Source: Zygnema cylindricum (Eukaryota > Streptophyta > Zygnematophyceae > Zygnematales > Zygnemataceae). From it: a stretch of 64,000 nt of DNA. The translations under genes and the position numbers were made by a program. Under the pieces are notes generated by a model, which had not been told where the DNA came from, did no database searches, and saw only the letters and a list, made by a program, of their open reading frames with translations. The stretch spans positions 1-64,000 of the forward strand of contig JBBHKE010002680.1 of the NCBI GenBank assembly GCA_037447655.1. Direction: 5' to 3'. This document shows, piece by piece, positions 35,973 to 47,103 of the stretch (the first letter of the stretch is position 1; every line of letters begins with the position of its first letter).

Positions 35973-36600
35973 ATGTTGGTACGACACTTGATGCCCTACG
36001 CCTTGACCCACGTCAAAACGCTAGCTTCCTCCCACAATTTGCCCGAAGAAATCATCATTCATGCACTAGGGGAAGAGATTCACACTAGGAGAGAAAGGGT
36101 CGTGTTAGAAGAACCACCTAAGACAGTCTTCATGTCTGCAGAACCGAAAACATCTATGTCGGATAGAGATTATAAGGCCCTGTTGGTGGCTCTTATTCTT
36201 AACAGGACAGGTAATTTTAAACTTAATAGTAACCGCGGGTATCAAGATGCAGTGGTGGATGCCGGAGCCCTCCTTAACCTCATAACCACCTCAGCATTAC
36301 AGAAAATGCCTGAGAAAATCATGCCAAAAATCAATCCCTGTGAAATATGCTAAGAACATTGGGAGTCAACCAGTATATGGCATCATTAAAGCAAAGGAAA
36401 ACGAATTCGCGGATGACACAGGCAAACACGTGCAAATTCAGCTCCCCTTCCTTGTGGTGGAAGGTAAGCAATTTGAAATTATGTTGGGCATGGCCACGTG
36501 GACAAGGTTGAACATGGAGTTGAGAATATGGAAGGAACAAGTTTCAGTTTCAGACCCAGAAAATCAAGAAGCACCAAGGTGGTGGTCCCATTGGTTTTAT
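35973..36600 (+). pseudogene. Gypsy aspartic protease region
   Basis: DAVVDAGALLNLITTSALQKM at about 36247-36309 is the catalytic segment, with DAG in place of the usual D-S/T-G. After a frame change, LPFLVVEGKQFEIMLGMATW (36440-36510) matches the second half, where ILG is typical. It precedes the methyltransferase. The altered triad and frameshift indicate inactivity. Confidence 0.6.
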
Positions 36601-36849
36601 TGAACCGGGGGAAAACGACTATTCCTGTGGCTAGATGTTATCCGGTGTACTCTGCATCCACCCCTTCAGAGTTGTTCAAATATTCCCCCGATATCGCGAA
36701 CTCTATATAGCAATTCCCCATTTCCAAGCGGTGGGAAAGGGAGTATCAAAGCAGATTGGTACAGTTGGCCACAGTTCGGCTGGGAGTGGACAGGAGCTTT
36801 CCCGCCATATCATCCTGGACAGTAAGGTTCATCCGGCACAAACTCCCAA

Positions 36850-37990
36850 CGGTTTCTAATCTAGAGAATGACTTGAATCAACAAGTGGTGTCATTGGATA
36901 TCCCGCCCTTAGGACTCCAGATTCTCTCGCTATTTTCCAGCATTAGTTCCGGCTTCGAAGCCGTCGTGATAGCTGGATACCAAGTAGAAACGTACTCGGC
37001 AGTCGAGATAGACCCGGACGCCCGTGCAGTCAAAGAGTACCAACTGCAACAGGTGCACGAACTTTACCCACAACAACTCCCGGTGTCCGCCATGTTTAAC
37101 TCTCACCGTACTCTTCCCCAGAATGTGGACAACATCACAGATTCACATTTGGAGACGCTTGGAATGGTAGACCTAGTGATCGGTGGATGGCCATGTAAGA
37201 GTTATTCCTTAGCGAGATAGGGCGGGGAACACCAGGATGTCCGAAGTATAACATTTTTTCAAATGACTCGACTGATAACAAGGTTACAGGAACGCTGGGA
37301 ACCACCAGTGGGGTACGTCATGGAAAATGTCAACCCCACATATGATAAATGGAAATAGGTAGTCAATAGCTAGAACCAAGTGACCAAGGTTTTGGGGACT
37401 CCCATAGTGTTTGATGCAGCTAAGGTCAGATCAAAAACCCACCGAGTGCAGGCTTATTGGACCAACTTGGCTCCCCTTCCCGTCCTCCAACAGCTGTTGA
37501 AGACACAGGTTCCGGATCCCAACATTACAGTTCAACAGATTCTCGGACCAGGCAAATGGCCACTCTTCTGACCACAGCCGACCGAACCCCCTTTTTCGGT
37601 TGCAATAAACTCGGGAATCCACGAAGGGCCCTACTGACCCTGGTATCATTCCCTAACAGCCATGCTTATCGGAAAGGCTCACCAGAATGATATTTGATAG
37701 TACAACCGCTACTTAGACGCCACCAAGTATTGAGGAACGAGAACAGGCAATGGGATTTCAACCGGCAACCACAGCAGCACTAGGGGTATCGGCCTTAAAG
37801 AGGTGCAGTTTAATCAGGCAAAGTATGGATTTGAATGCAATTTCATGGGTGCTACAACATTCTTTGGCATTTTCCACCCTCCAATCTCCAAAGTCACGCG
37901 CAACATACCTTGAAGCTCCACATATGTTGGCCCTACAAGCAACTCTACAGCTTAAAGGGGGGAGAAAGTCAAGAAGCTTAAGATTCAACA
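36850..37990 (+). pseudogene. C5 cytosine DNA methyltransferase domain in Gypsy pol
   Basis: Motif I is LQILSLFSSISSGFEAV (SAM binding, from 36915), with the acidic strand SAVEIDPDARAV after it. Motif IV is DLVIGGWPCKSYS with the catalytic Cys codon at 37194-37196. Motif VI is VGYVMENVNP (37307-37336). A motif IX-like RSKTHRVQAYWTN lies at about 37430-37470. The order fits DNMT3/DRM-like enzymes rather than DNMT1. The domain sits between protease and RT. It is interrupted in frame by TAG at 37218, 37356 and 37371 and by further stops after 37571, so this copy is dead though its key residues remain. Family role: methyl transfer from SAM to C5 of cytosine; proposed to self-methylate element DNA. 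Confidence 0.85.
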
Positions 37991-38145
37991 AATTACATTC
38001 AGAAAAAACACAGAACCCAAGAGCTTCCTCAGTGGGGGGGAGCCAAGGCTCATAACAGAATAGCTTATTGGAATTTGTTTGCAGCACTGTGTTAGAGGCG
38101 GAGCAAAGGACAAACTAGCAGGTAGAGCTCGAATTTAACATCTCC

Positions 38146-38786
38146 TTGTGGGGCCGGCCAACAGAAGCCCTTGTAGCAGTGGAACCGGGAAAAATGGACT
38201 GGACTCTAGGAGAGCAGCTAGATCCAGAGCAGAAAGCCAAGCTCTCCAAACTGTTAGAGGAGAACAAGCAGGTTTTCTCTTGGTCTGATACAGATGTAGG
38301 TATCTATAAAGGGACCCCTTTTAGGATAGACTTGACGGACAAGACGACAACTGTTTGGTAGAAACAATATCCTCTCAATTTTATGGAAAAAGAGTTTATC
38401 ACGGCAAAGGTACAGACTATGGTGGACGCAGGGCTGGTGCACGAAAGTATAAGGTAGCATGGATTTTCCTCTCCAACAGTCCTCCGCAAAAAGACTCCTC
38501 CAAGAAAACTATAGATTTCCGGATGTGTGGGGTATATAGGATGCTCAAAGGGGCGATAGTCTCTGAACGTTATCCGATGCCCACTTTAGAAGAGATCTTT
38601 GACTCTCTTGCTGGGGCCACCATTTACTCCATTTTGGATATGAATAATGGATTCCACTTGAATGCAATGGAGCCAAAGCATCGAGAGAGAACAACTTTTG
38701 GGCCATATCCAGGTTTTATGAATGGCTTTATATGCCATTCCGCCTCAAAAATGCACCCGCCAAATTCCAACGGGCCATGGATAAGT
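38146..38786 (+). pseudogene. Gypsy reverse transcriptase, first part
   Basis: LEENKQVFSWSDTDVGIYKG and KQYPLNFMEKEFI open the RT. SERYPMPTLEEIF and SILDMNNGFH hold the first catalytic Asp region. MPFRLKNAPAKFQRAMDKS follows in another frame. It is cut at 38786 by a Copia LTR. A TAG at about 38358 and frame changes break it. Confidence 0.8.
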
Positions 38787-39929
38787 CTATTGATATTTGT
38801 GTATTTTCTAGGTCTGTAAATAGGATAGAAAAAGGCAGAGGCAGTCTGCCTCTAACTCCCCTCTCCAAGCCCCCACACTTGTTGTAGTCACTGAAGGCTG
38901 GATAGGGAGCTAGAGCCATGGCTGCCTAAGCTCTCTAGAGAAGACAGGGGATAAATAAGGTAAACTTACCAAAAGGTACTTGACGGGCCCAAGAATTGAT
39001 CGTGGTACCTACAGTCCGTCAAGTTGCCCTCAGTCATTAGCCTTATCTGTTTAGTCTAAGCAAGTATTGAGATATATGGGGTTTCATAATTATTTAATTA
39101 GTTACACGTAGACTAGTTCATTTAATAGGAAATAATTACGTAGTGCATGGATACAGTTTTAGAGAGTACGGAGTACGGTTTCCATATTTTTATAAAACGG
39201 ATATCGCGCACTTGTTTCGACCGCGAAACAAATACCGCGCGTCGAATTTCAGCGACTATGATTATAGCCGGTTTTGATCGGACGGCCGCGATAGGCGCCG
39301 CGATCACGTAAGAGGTACTTTAAGCGGTTTACGATCATTACCGCGTTAGATGACACGTGGCGTGATAACATTGGATTATGGGAACTTTGGAGATTACGGG
39401 AACAAATCTTGAATTTACACGTGTCGGCATTTTGGCCATGTTGTACAATGGCCATACATAAAGTACACCGGCACCTTTACTTTTATATACGATACAATAA
39501 TTTAATTGGTGTTGTACTTCAGTAGATAGAGTTTTAGAGGGGGAATAGGACTTAGAAAATTTTGGGTAGGTAGCTGCCTCTCTCGAGAGCACCTTGTATA
39601 AATGGCAAACTTTGGCCAACCATATCTATCAATTTACTTGACCATTTTCAGTGATTCTTTTTGCTCCGGACTCAGGGGAGTCCACCCTAAACAAGGGTGT
39701 AGTCGGTCAGAGGTTTTGTCTGCCAGGGTGGCTGCATTTATAAGGGAAAGTCAAAATGGGTCAATGTGTCCAAATCTCATATTCTAACTTTGCATTCTGT
39801 GGTGGAACTTAGCACACAGAAAGTGTTGTTTACAAAGGTGAATCTATATTTGGGTTCTGACTCTTTAGGGGTCAGTCATTTGGGTTTATATCAAGTTAGG
39901 AGTCGGCACTATCTAGATTAGCTTCTTTG
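38787..39929 (+). mobile_element. Copia LTR inserted in Gypsy RT
   Basis: Begins TATTGATATTTGTGTATTTTCTAGG, close to the Copia LTR start (TGTTGATATTTGAG), and ends TATCTAGATTAGCTTC, as in the 26-30 kb element read in reverse. The last about 40 bp of a full LTR are missing. Hairpin at 38979-39023 (CTTGACGG with CCGTCAAG). RT sequence resumes after it. Confidence 0.75.
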
Positions 39930-39934
39930 GATCT

Positions 39935-40890
39935 GCCTACTCTGAGGGCCAATGAAGATCTCAAAGTTTCAGAGGCCCTACGGGGAATCGATTACGCCCA
40001 TTGTAACATTGATGTTGTCATCATTTTCTCCAAATTATTCAAGGAACATTTCGAACACATTCAGATAGTACTCCGGGCTCTCTAGGCATCGGCTTGAATT
40101 GCCACCCGAGAAAGGGTATTTTTGGGGTGCACAAAATTATTTATCTGGGTCATGAAGTGACCCGAGGGAAAGTATGCCCCCACATGGTCAAGGTGGCTGC
40201 CCTTGACGCAATCCCACCACCTCAGGACATTTCTGCTCTTCGCACATTCTTGGGCTTAGCTAATTATTATCGGAGGTTCAATCCCGACTTCAACAGCCAT
40301 GCCCAACCACTTAATCAATTATTGCGGAAGGACGAGGAGTGGCAGTGGGCCGAGGAACAGCATATAGCTTTCCAATTTATGAAAGACTCCCACAAGCAAC
40401 ATCTTGTGGTTCAACTACCCGATCACCAGCGACCTTTCCTCGTTTACATTGATTAGAGCAGGTTCGGAATAGGAGTAGTTTTGGCTCAATTGGATGATGT
40501 AGGGGCAGAGAATGTTGTGGCTTATGCGAGCCGCAGTAACATTAGAGCCAAAGGAAATTACAGCATTTATCAGAGAGTTATTGCGGCAGTCTTCGCAATC
40601 CAGCATTTCAGACCGTACCTCTATGGAGTACATTTTTTTCTAATCACGGATCACCAGCCCCTTAAATGGATCATGGAGAATAGTAAGTTGACCGGCAAGC
40701 TAGCCCGATGGGTGCTTATCTTGGAAAAATATGACTTCAGCATTATCCACAGAGCCGGGGAGATCCATGGAAATGCAGTTGGGCTGAGCAAGAATTTAGA
40801 CCCTTCCACCCAAGATTCAAAATGTGCTTCACACGATGAGGATCGTGAGCTCAACCTGCGGATTATCTATGCTTCCTCCGCCTTTATTTG
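39935..40890 (+). pseudogene. Gypsy RT end and RNase H
   Basis: HCNIDVVIIFSKLFKEH at about 39998 is the active-site strand, with the usual DD altered. 40094-40456 is the thumb/connection (YLGHEVTRGKV, LRTFLGLANYYRRFNPDF). RNase H begins FLVYID at 40436, has an in-frame TAG at 40454 where many Gypsy elements have Trp, then SRFGIGVVLAQ, YSIYQRVIAAVFAIQHFRPYLYG, ITDHQPLKWI and IIHRAGEIHGNAVGLSK. Confidence 0.85.
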
Positions 40891-40989
40891 GCTGCCTTGA
40901 GTTCGAGGGGAAGTGTCGACGTTTTATGCAGATTTAGAGGGGCATGCTCCAATTGGAGCCACCCGAAAGGATATTTAGAACGACGTTGA

Positions 40990-42252
40990 GTCACTCTAGT
41001 CCTTTCAGATGCGGGCGCCTCTCCCTCACTTAAAGGGAGTATCTTTGTCCCGTGTTCATACTAGGATGACCGCATGCGAATGAGATTGAGGCATCCTCCT
41101 CAAAAAATGGGCAGATGGGACGAGAAAAGTGGTTCCTCCTCTGGCGGACCGAGAAACTCTCATAGTCCGCCTTCACCAGTAATGTGGACAGTTCGAGCAA
41201 AAAAGGACAACCTCCTTGGTCACTGGGTCTTATTGGTGACACGGGCTGCCGGCCCAAGTTAACCGTGTTGTGCAGACTTGTCCCTCGTGTGACTCGGTGA
41301 AAGCTGCATTCGACAAGAAGGGGGGGACTTAATTACACTCTCTTCCTATCAGGGGAATGTTTTACCGGTGGTCTCTAAACCTGCAAAGACCACCCCCAAA
41401 CAACCGGAAGGAGAACCGGTTTTTTGTGGTCATGATTGAGCATTTTTCCAAATATATCGAATTGGTGGTTCTCCCGTGGAAGGAGTCCAAGGCCATTGTG
41501 GACGCATTCTTACAAGAGTGTTATCATAATTTGGAGCTCCTGCTAAAGTTGTGACAGATCAAGGGTCTGAGTTTGCGGGAGAATTTTCCAATCTTCTGGA
41601 AAAGTGCCTCATTAACCACCAGCTGACCAGCCCAGACACCCCTCAAGCCGACTACTTGGCTGAAAGGTGCGTCCTGACAGTGAAGCGGTCACTACGAAAA
41701 TATGCATTTGAGGAAGACTTAGGGGAGTGGGAGAAGCAGATGCCTTGGATCGCCATGGGTTACTGATTCAGTAGGTAAGCATCCTTTCATTCCCATAGCC
41801 CTTACTTCATTATTTTCGGTCGGCATCCCATCTTACCTGGAGCTACATCGGCTCAGGCAATTGTCTTTCCAAAAATGGACAATCGGGGAACAGTGGAGAA
41901 ATTGATTGTCGATAGGGCTAAGGTATTCCATCGGGAAATACCACTAGTTATGGGGAATTTGCAAGCCGCACAGCACCGGGATCAGCTCTAGTATTCAAAG
42001 CGCAGAAGTGGCAATTATGTTCCCCGGTAGCGGAGATTCATGCCAGGGAATTTTTGTGTACCGCATGTAACAAAAGAAGGACACTCTGACATTTTCGCCA
42101 GAAGGGTAATAATGAAAGTGGTGGAGGTTTCCAACAAAGGGGTGCTGACTTTGGAGGGGAAAGATGGTCGAAGAATCAAAGAGAATCAGATTAATGTGGC
42201 CCCTTGTCATCTTCAGGGGTTGGAGGATGAACCTACTTTCCACCTCACCTAA
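40990..42252 (+). pseudogene. Gypsy integrase and C-terminal region
   Basis: The zinc-binding part retains CPSCDSVKAAF (about 41280). The core reads RWSLNLQRP (catalytic Asp replaced by Asn, a G-to-A change), FFVVMIEHFSKYIELV, TDQGSEFAGEF (second Asp kept) and PQADYLAERCVLTVKRSL (Glu kept). After 41770 a basic tail (ARRVIMKVVEVSNKGVLTLE, 42098-42160) precedes the polypurine tract. Stops near 41553 and 41764 break it. Confidence 0.85.
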
Positions 42253-42461
42253 TTTGTAGATTCACCTGCCTGTGTCGCTGCCTGTTCACTGTCTGCCCCA
42301 CACTATCTCATGTCCGTTTGTGAGCGCTGCCACCAAGGGTGGCATGACCCTTGTCTTCCACTCCCTTGTGTTACTCACTCTAGGTCTTTAGATCCGTGGG
42401 GTTTGTGGGGATTGCGAATTCGGCGGCTGACATTTCTTATCCTCTCGGTCATTTGGGACTT

Positions 42462-42483
42462 AGAGGAAGGGGGGATTAGGGGG
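42462..42483 (+). other. Polypurine tract of the DNMT-Gypsy
   Basis: AGAGGAAGGGGGGATTAGGGGG lies directly before the LTR start TATGTGGTAC, as expected for plus-strand priming. Confidence 0.75.
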
Positions 42484-44930
42484 TATGTGGTACTTTCTTT
42501 CTCATTTGTCCCAGCATGCATACTGTAGAAATTAATGGTTTTAAGTATTTTCTAGGTCTGAATAGAAAGAAAGAAGCCGAGGCAGTCTACCTCTAACTCT
42601 CTCTCTAACTCAAACTTGTCGCAGTCACTGAGAAATCGGAGAGGAAGCTTGAGCCATGGCTACCTAGGCTATCCTGAGGTTTACGGGAAATTTATATTAG
42701 TTCGGGTTTATTTATTTAAAGGGTATGTGCCGGCGGCAGGAATTGATCCTTGTACCTACCGGCCGCCAAACAAGAAGTAGCCGGTAGCCTTAGCCGTTAA
42801 GTCTAAGAGTCATGATACGTAGTATATAGTTTGATAGTTATTTAAATATTTTCACGTACGATTATTCATTTAACTATAATAGATTACGAGATACATAGAT
42901 ATGGTAATATATAAAGTACGGATTACGGTACGCACTATAAATCAATACCGCGCATTTGTTTCGTAAATGAAACAAATACCGCGCATGTATTTATTACGGC
43001 TACGATTAAATTAGATTCTCATCGGACGGCCGCAATTAGCGCCGAGATCGCGGAGGAAGTTTTCGGCAGTTTGTGGCCATCGCCACATCGGATGACGCGT
43101 GGCGAAATTTCGTTGGATCGTGGAATCCCCGGAGATTATGGCATCGAATCCGGATATGACATGTGTCGACATTTAGGCCTTGACGTACAATATCCGTACC
43201 TAAAGTACACGGGCAGCTGTACTTTTGCGTACGGAACTCAATTCTGATTGGTTCCGTACATCAGTAGATAGAGTCTGTGAGAGAGATAGGACTTAGAAAA
43301 ATTAGGAGATAGGACCCTCTCTCCCAGAGAGCTTCTGTACAAAAGGTTCTCTTTTGACCCTCCATAACTTATTGCTCAGGGGAGCAAATTCAAAGATTCT
43401 TTTTGCTATCGACTCAGGGGAGTCTTGTGTTCACATGGGTGAGGTTGGTCAGAGTTTTTGTCTGTCAGGGTGGCAGTTTTTTTTGCAGAAACACAAAGGG
43501 GTCAGGGTTATCCTAGAGGCTTCTTGGAAGCTGTCCACTCTGAGGACTTATGGAGGTCTCAGAGTTTCACATACCTTACACCGTACCGGTCTATAACAAG
43601 GCCCTTCCTCATACACCCGTGGGAAGGGAAAGAATCGGGAAGGGTATTACACAACCTCCGGGGAAGCATTGGCATTTAGGGTGGGATGCAGGTCTATCTA
43701 ACATATTCTCCTCGGATAGCCTACCCAACCTCATGATTCCGAGGCACGCTCGGCAACTGTCAAGCTCGGATGCTTGGGTGGCATCTTTTTCCTTACCTTG
43801 GATTTCCAAGCACCTTTCACCGTGACGGACATCGGTGTACGGGGAATGGAGTGCACAAAACCGGACACGATTATTTGATTTCCAAAGATGAGCTCAACGC
43901 ACTTTATTCCGCGCTTAACAAAGGCGGAGTGCAAAGTTAGAGAGCCTCAAAGATGGGAATTGTAACACTATATCGGATATAATCCACCCTTGTAGAGGGG
44001 GGGTACATTGTGGAACGTTGTATCGACTTTCGGGTTCCTATCTTCATTTGGATGTTAGGAGTCAGTAAGAATTTGGTTGAGGTCAAACTCATTCTTGGTC
44101 GTTAATTACATCAGGTCAAAGTTGGACGTTTAGCATCGTTGTCCAGACTTTATCTTATAATAGCGAAACGGATTTGACATATTGACGCGGATTTAGCCGC
44201 AGTTAGATGTACAACCTTTTGCCCTGAGTGTAGTACAACCTCTTTTGTCTTATGACATATCGACAACGATTGCTTGTCGCTGATTGGCCAATTGTATTGC
44301 TTGGACTTTCGAGTTGGCAATAGGAAAAACTTTGGTGTATAAGGCACTTCGGGCCGAAGGAGACAGGTTGCTTTTTCAGTACTGTCTCCTAGGAAAACCC
44401 TAAGAGTTATACAATCAATCTTTATGTTGGAGAACTGTTGCATTGTGTCGTTGACTCTATTGCCATCTTTGTTTTGGATTGTCTTTTGTGGAAATCGTAG
44501 CTCAGGTGGGTGATTGGCAGTATCCTCTTTTTGGGCGGTTCAGACTTTCGCTATTCGAAACTTAGAAGAGTCTAGTCGGATCCGTACGGCGAAACTGAGG
44601 GTTGAGGGAGAATCATATCAGTCTTTGGGGCAATTTGGAGAGGTTTCTTCTTCTAAGTTTGTATGCGTTGCACTTAAGGGCATGTGAGCTTGCCTCACCA
44701 TTTTCGTTGATTTCTATATTTATTTCTATTTTCTGGGGCAAGGTAATCTGAAAGAGCCGATATTTATTGTTTCAATTTTCTTCGTGAGAGTTATTTGCGC
44801 ACTGTTGTGATAATCCTCGGTTTCTGGTCGGATTTTTGTGGGCCGGATCGGACGACTAGCATTCCCTTTTCATCCTTTGAGTAGTATTGAGCAGTGTAGC
44901 ATTTAGTGGGACTATGACGGATAAGGAAAA
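42484..44930 (+). repeat. 3' LTR of the DNMT-Gypsy, split by a solo Copia LTR
   Basis: The LTR starts at 42484-42486 and resumes at 43570 after the insertion; 43758-44920 repeats the 5' LTR. Without the insertion it is about 1.4 kb. It is followed by a second purine run (GGATAAGGAAAAAAGGG) and another LTR start at 44936. Confidence 0.7.
42524..43569 (+). mobile_element. Solo Copia LTR with TSD CATAC
   Basis: Starts TGTAGAAATTAATGG and ends GAGTTTCA, 1046 bp, flanked by CATAC (42519-42523 and 43570-43574). The uninterrupted target is visible in the related LTR at 44936 (CACATGCATACCTTATACC). Its hairpin region (42730-42768) has GGCGGC against GCCGCC, unlike the TTGACGG stems of its relatives. 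Confidence 0.9.
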
Positions 44931-44935
44931 AAGGG

Positions 44936-45154
44936 TATGTGGTACTTTCTTTTTCATTTGTTCCCACATGCATACCTTATACCGTATCGGTCTATAACAA
45001 GGCCCTTCCTCATACACCCGTGGGAAGGGAAGGAAGCGGGGATGGTATTAACCCACCTCTGGGGAAGCATTGGCATTTAGGGTGGGATGCACGTCCATCT
45101 AACACATTCTTCTTGAACAGCTTGCCCAAACTCATGGTTTTGGTCACGCTCGAC
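44936..45154 (+). repeat. Second Gypsy LTR start, truncated
   Basis: TATGTGGTACTTTCTTTTTC through CATGGTTTTGGTCACGCTCG repeats the first about 220 bp of the LTR at 42484. It is cut at about 45154 where Copia integrase sequence starts. It lies directly after an LTR end plus purine run, with no internal region. Confidence 0.65.
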
Positions 45155-46038
45155 ATCTTTGAAGTACTTGGGTGTTTCAAACTTTGTTTGCACGGAGTAG
45201 ACTCTAGAATATCTAGACCAATCATTAGTAATTATCAGCATATACCTCTTCCCCCCAACTGAAGGTACTCTCGCTGGTCCCCAGATATCTGTGTGGACCA
45301 GATCTAGTACTTTATCACCTTTATATGTGGCACTTTTGGGAAAAGGGAGTCTGTGAGCCTTACCTTGGGCACAGCCACTACAATCATCCATCATTTCATT
45401 ATCCCCAAACTAAATGCTTCTACTACACCCAGCTTCTTCATTTCCATCAGCCTATAAAAATGCACATGCCCCAACCGCTTATGCAAGATCATCAAGCTCG
45501 AGACACCACCATAGTAAGCACTCTTCCTTTCATTACTCAGGTTAAGCCTAAGTATTCCTTGGCCGCCCTTATCTGCAATAAAGTAGACTTCATCTCCGTA
45601 CTTAGCTGAAATGACTCCCTTTTTAGTGAAGGTATCAAAATCCTTGTTTTCTAATACTGAAGTAGACATATGGTTTTTATTTAGCTGAGGAATGTAAAGC
45701 ACATCTGAGAAGGTGAGTATAGAAGTCTTACCCTCCAATAAAACTTTCAGATCTACCGAGCCCACTAGATCTGTGGTAACTACTCTTCCATCCCCATACT
45801 CTATTTCTACAGTCTGGATCTTTCTTAGCTTAGTGAAGAGATGCCTATCACGACACTTATGCATGGATGCACCTGAATCAATAATCCATCCTGTCACGCC
45901 ACTTATGCATGGATGTATTTGAATCGATGAAGGTGAGAATGGAAGTCTTACCCTTCACTAAAACTTTTCAGATCTACCAAGCCCACTAGATCTGTGGTAA
46001 AACCTCTTCCATCCCCATCTTAGCTTAGTGAAGAGATG
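45155..46038 (-). pseudogene. Older Copia: protease and integrase N-terminus
   Basis: On the minus strand: WIIDSGASMHKC (protease DSG, 45888), YGDGRVVTTDLVGSVDLKV, YIPQLNKNHMS, KRLGHVHFYRLMEMKKLGVV (pre-integrase), then CSGCAQGKAHRLPF and DLVHTDIWGPARVPS. About 80-85% like the element inserted next to it. 45926-46038 repeats part of this region with a deletion, so a local duplication preceded the insertion at 46044. It continues beyond the insertion at 52484. Confidence 0.8.
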
Positions 46039-46043
46039 CCTAT

Positions 46044-47090
46044 TGCAATTCTGTGTCCTCCATTGGACTACAAAATACAGGAAGCCTCTAGATAGTATTT
46101 AACTAACCCACTTTAAGCCACGACCACTTCTGCCCAAGAAGGCAAACTGACAATTTGACTGCACCCCTGTGCAGCCTGGACTCCCCTGAGTCCGTAGCAA
46201 AAAGAATCACTGATAACGGCCAACCAGCCGATAAGTTATAGGGTGGCAAAGATGCCAATGTATACAAACTCTCATAGAGAGAGGACTATCTACCTAAATT
46301 TTCCTAAGTCCTAGTTTTTCCTAATTCCCTCTCACAGCTCCTATCTACTGCCTGTACGAACCAATCACAAAACTGTATAGTACTAGAAAGTACTACTGCC
46401 GATGTACTTTCTGTACGGCCTCTGTACGACAAGGCCATTAAGTGGACGCGTGTCCACTTTTCACTCGTCCGTACGTTCCTCGGAATTCCCGCGACCGAAT
46501 GATGTCTTCCCACGTGGCGCCGGATCATGCCACGTCACTAAATGCCAAAGTGACCACTCCGGGATTTCGGCGATGATGTGCGCCGTTGGATTTTATGCGA
46601 AACGCAATCTTGGCCGTAATAAATACTTGCGCGACATTTGTTCCGATGTAGAAATAAAATGCGTGGTATCCGTTTTGATTTAGCGTCGTACGACGTACTT
46701 TATATAACTGAATCTATGTAGGCCGTAAACAGTTCTAGTTAAATGAATTTTATCCACTTGAACTAAATATATATCTATCACATACCATAGCACTTAGCAT
46801 TGGTCCTAGTCTATGAGGATAAAGCTGACCGCTACCGGTCAACTTGACGAACCACAGGTACCGCGATCAATTCTCTGGTCCGTCAAGTATATTTTTAGTA
46901 ACCTACTAAAAATAGCTGTCTGTTGAACTAAGGCAGCCATGGATCAACCTCTCTCTCTTTCCTTCAGTGACTACAACAAGTATGGGGGCTAAAAAGCGGA
47001 GGTGGAGGCAGGCTGTCCGTCCTTTTCTTTTCCTTTTATAAAAACACATTTAAACCTAGAAAATACTCTAGAAATCTATAGATTTCAACA
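46044..47090 (-). repeat. 3' LTR of the full-length Copia
   Basis: 1047 bp, TGCAATTCTGTGTCC to GATTTCAACA on the plus strand. Contains the hairpin at 46843-46887 and A-box-like CTATGAGGATAAAGCTGACC at 46811. Confidence 0.95.
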
Positions 47091-47103
47091 CTCCCCTTAT
47101 TTT

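Larger units (their letters stand above)
30545..44930 (+). mobile_element. Ty3/Gypsy retrotransposon encoding a DNA methyltransferase
   Basis: Direct repeats (about 30545-31715 and 43758-44920) flank gag, CCHC, protease, C5-MTase, RT, RNase H and integrase regions in that order, all on the plus strand, with a polypurine tract before the 3' LTR. Copia LTRs at 38787-39929 and 42524-43569 interrupt it. Many premature stops and some frameshifts make it non-autonomous now. DNMT-bearing retrotransposons have been reported from dinoflagellates and charophyte algae; this agrees with that group but exact identity needs comparison. Confidence 0.85.

Noticed and set aside
46304-46528. Identical 74-aa minus-strand frames at 46304 and 51694 and 93-aa plus-strand frames at 46402 and 51792
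   Set aside because: They are identical because the two LTRs are identical; no protein family and not conserved in older LTRs.
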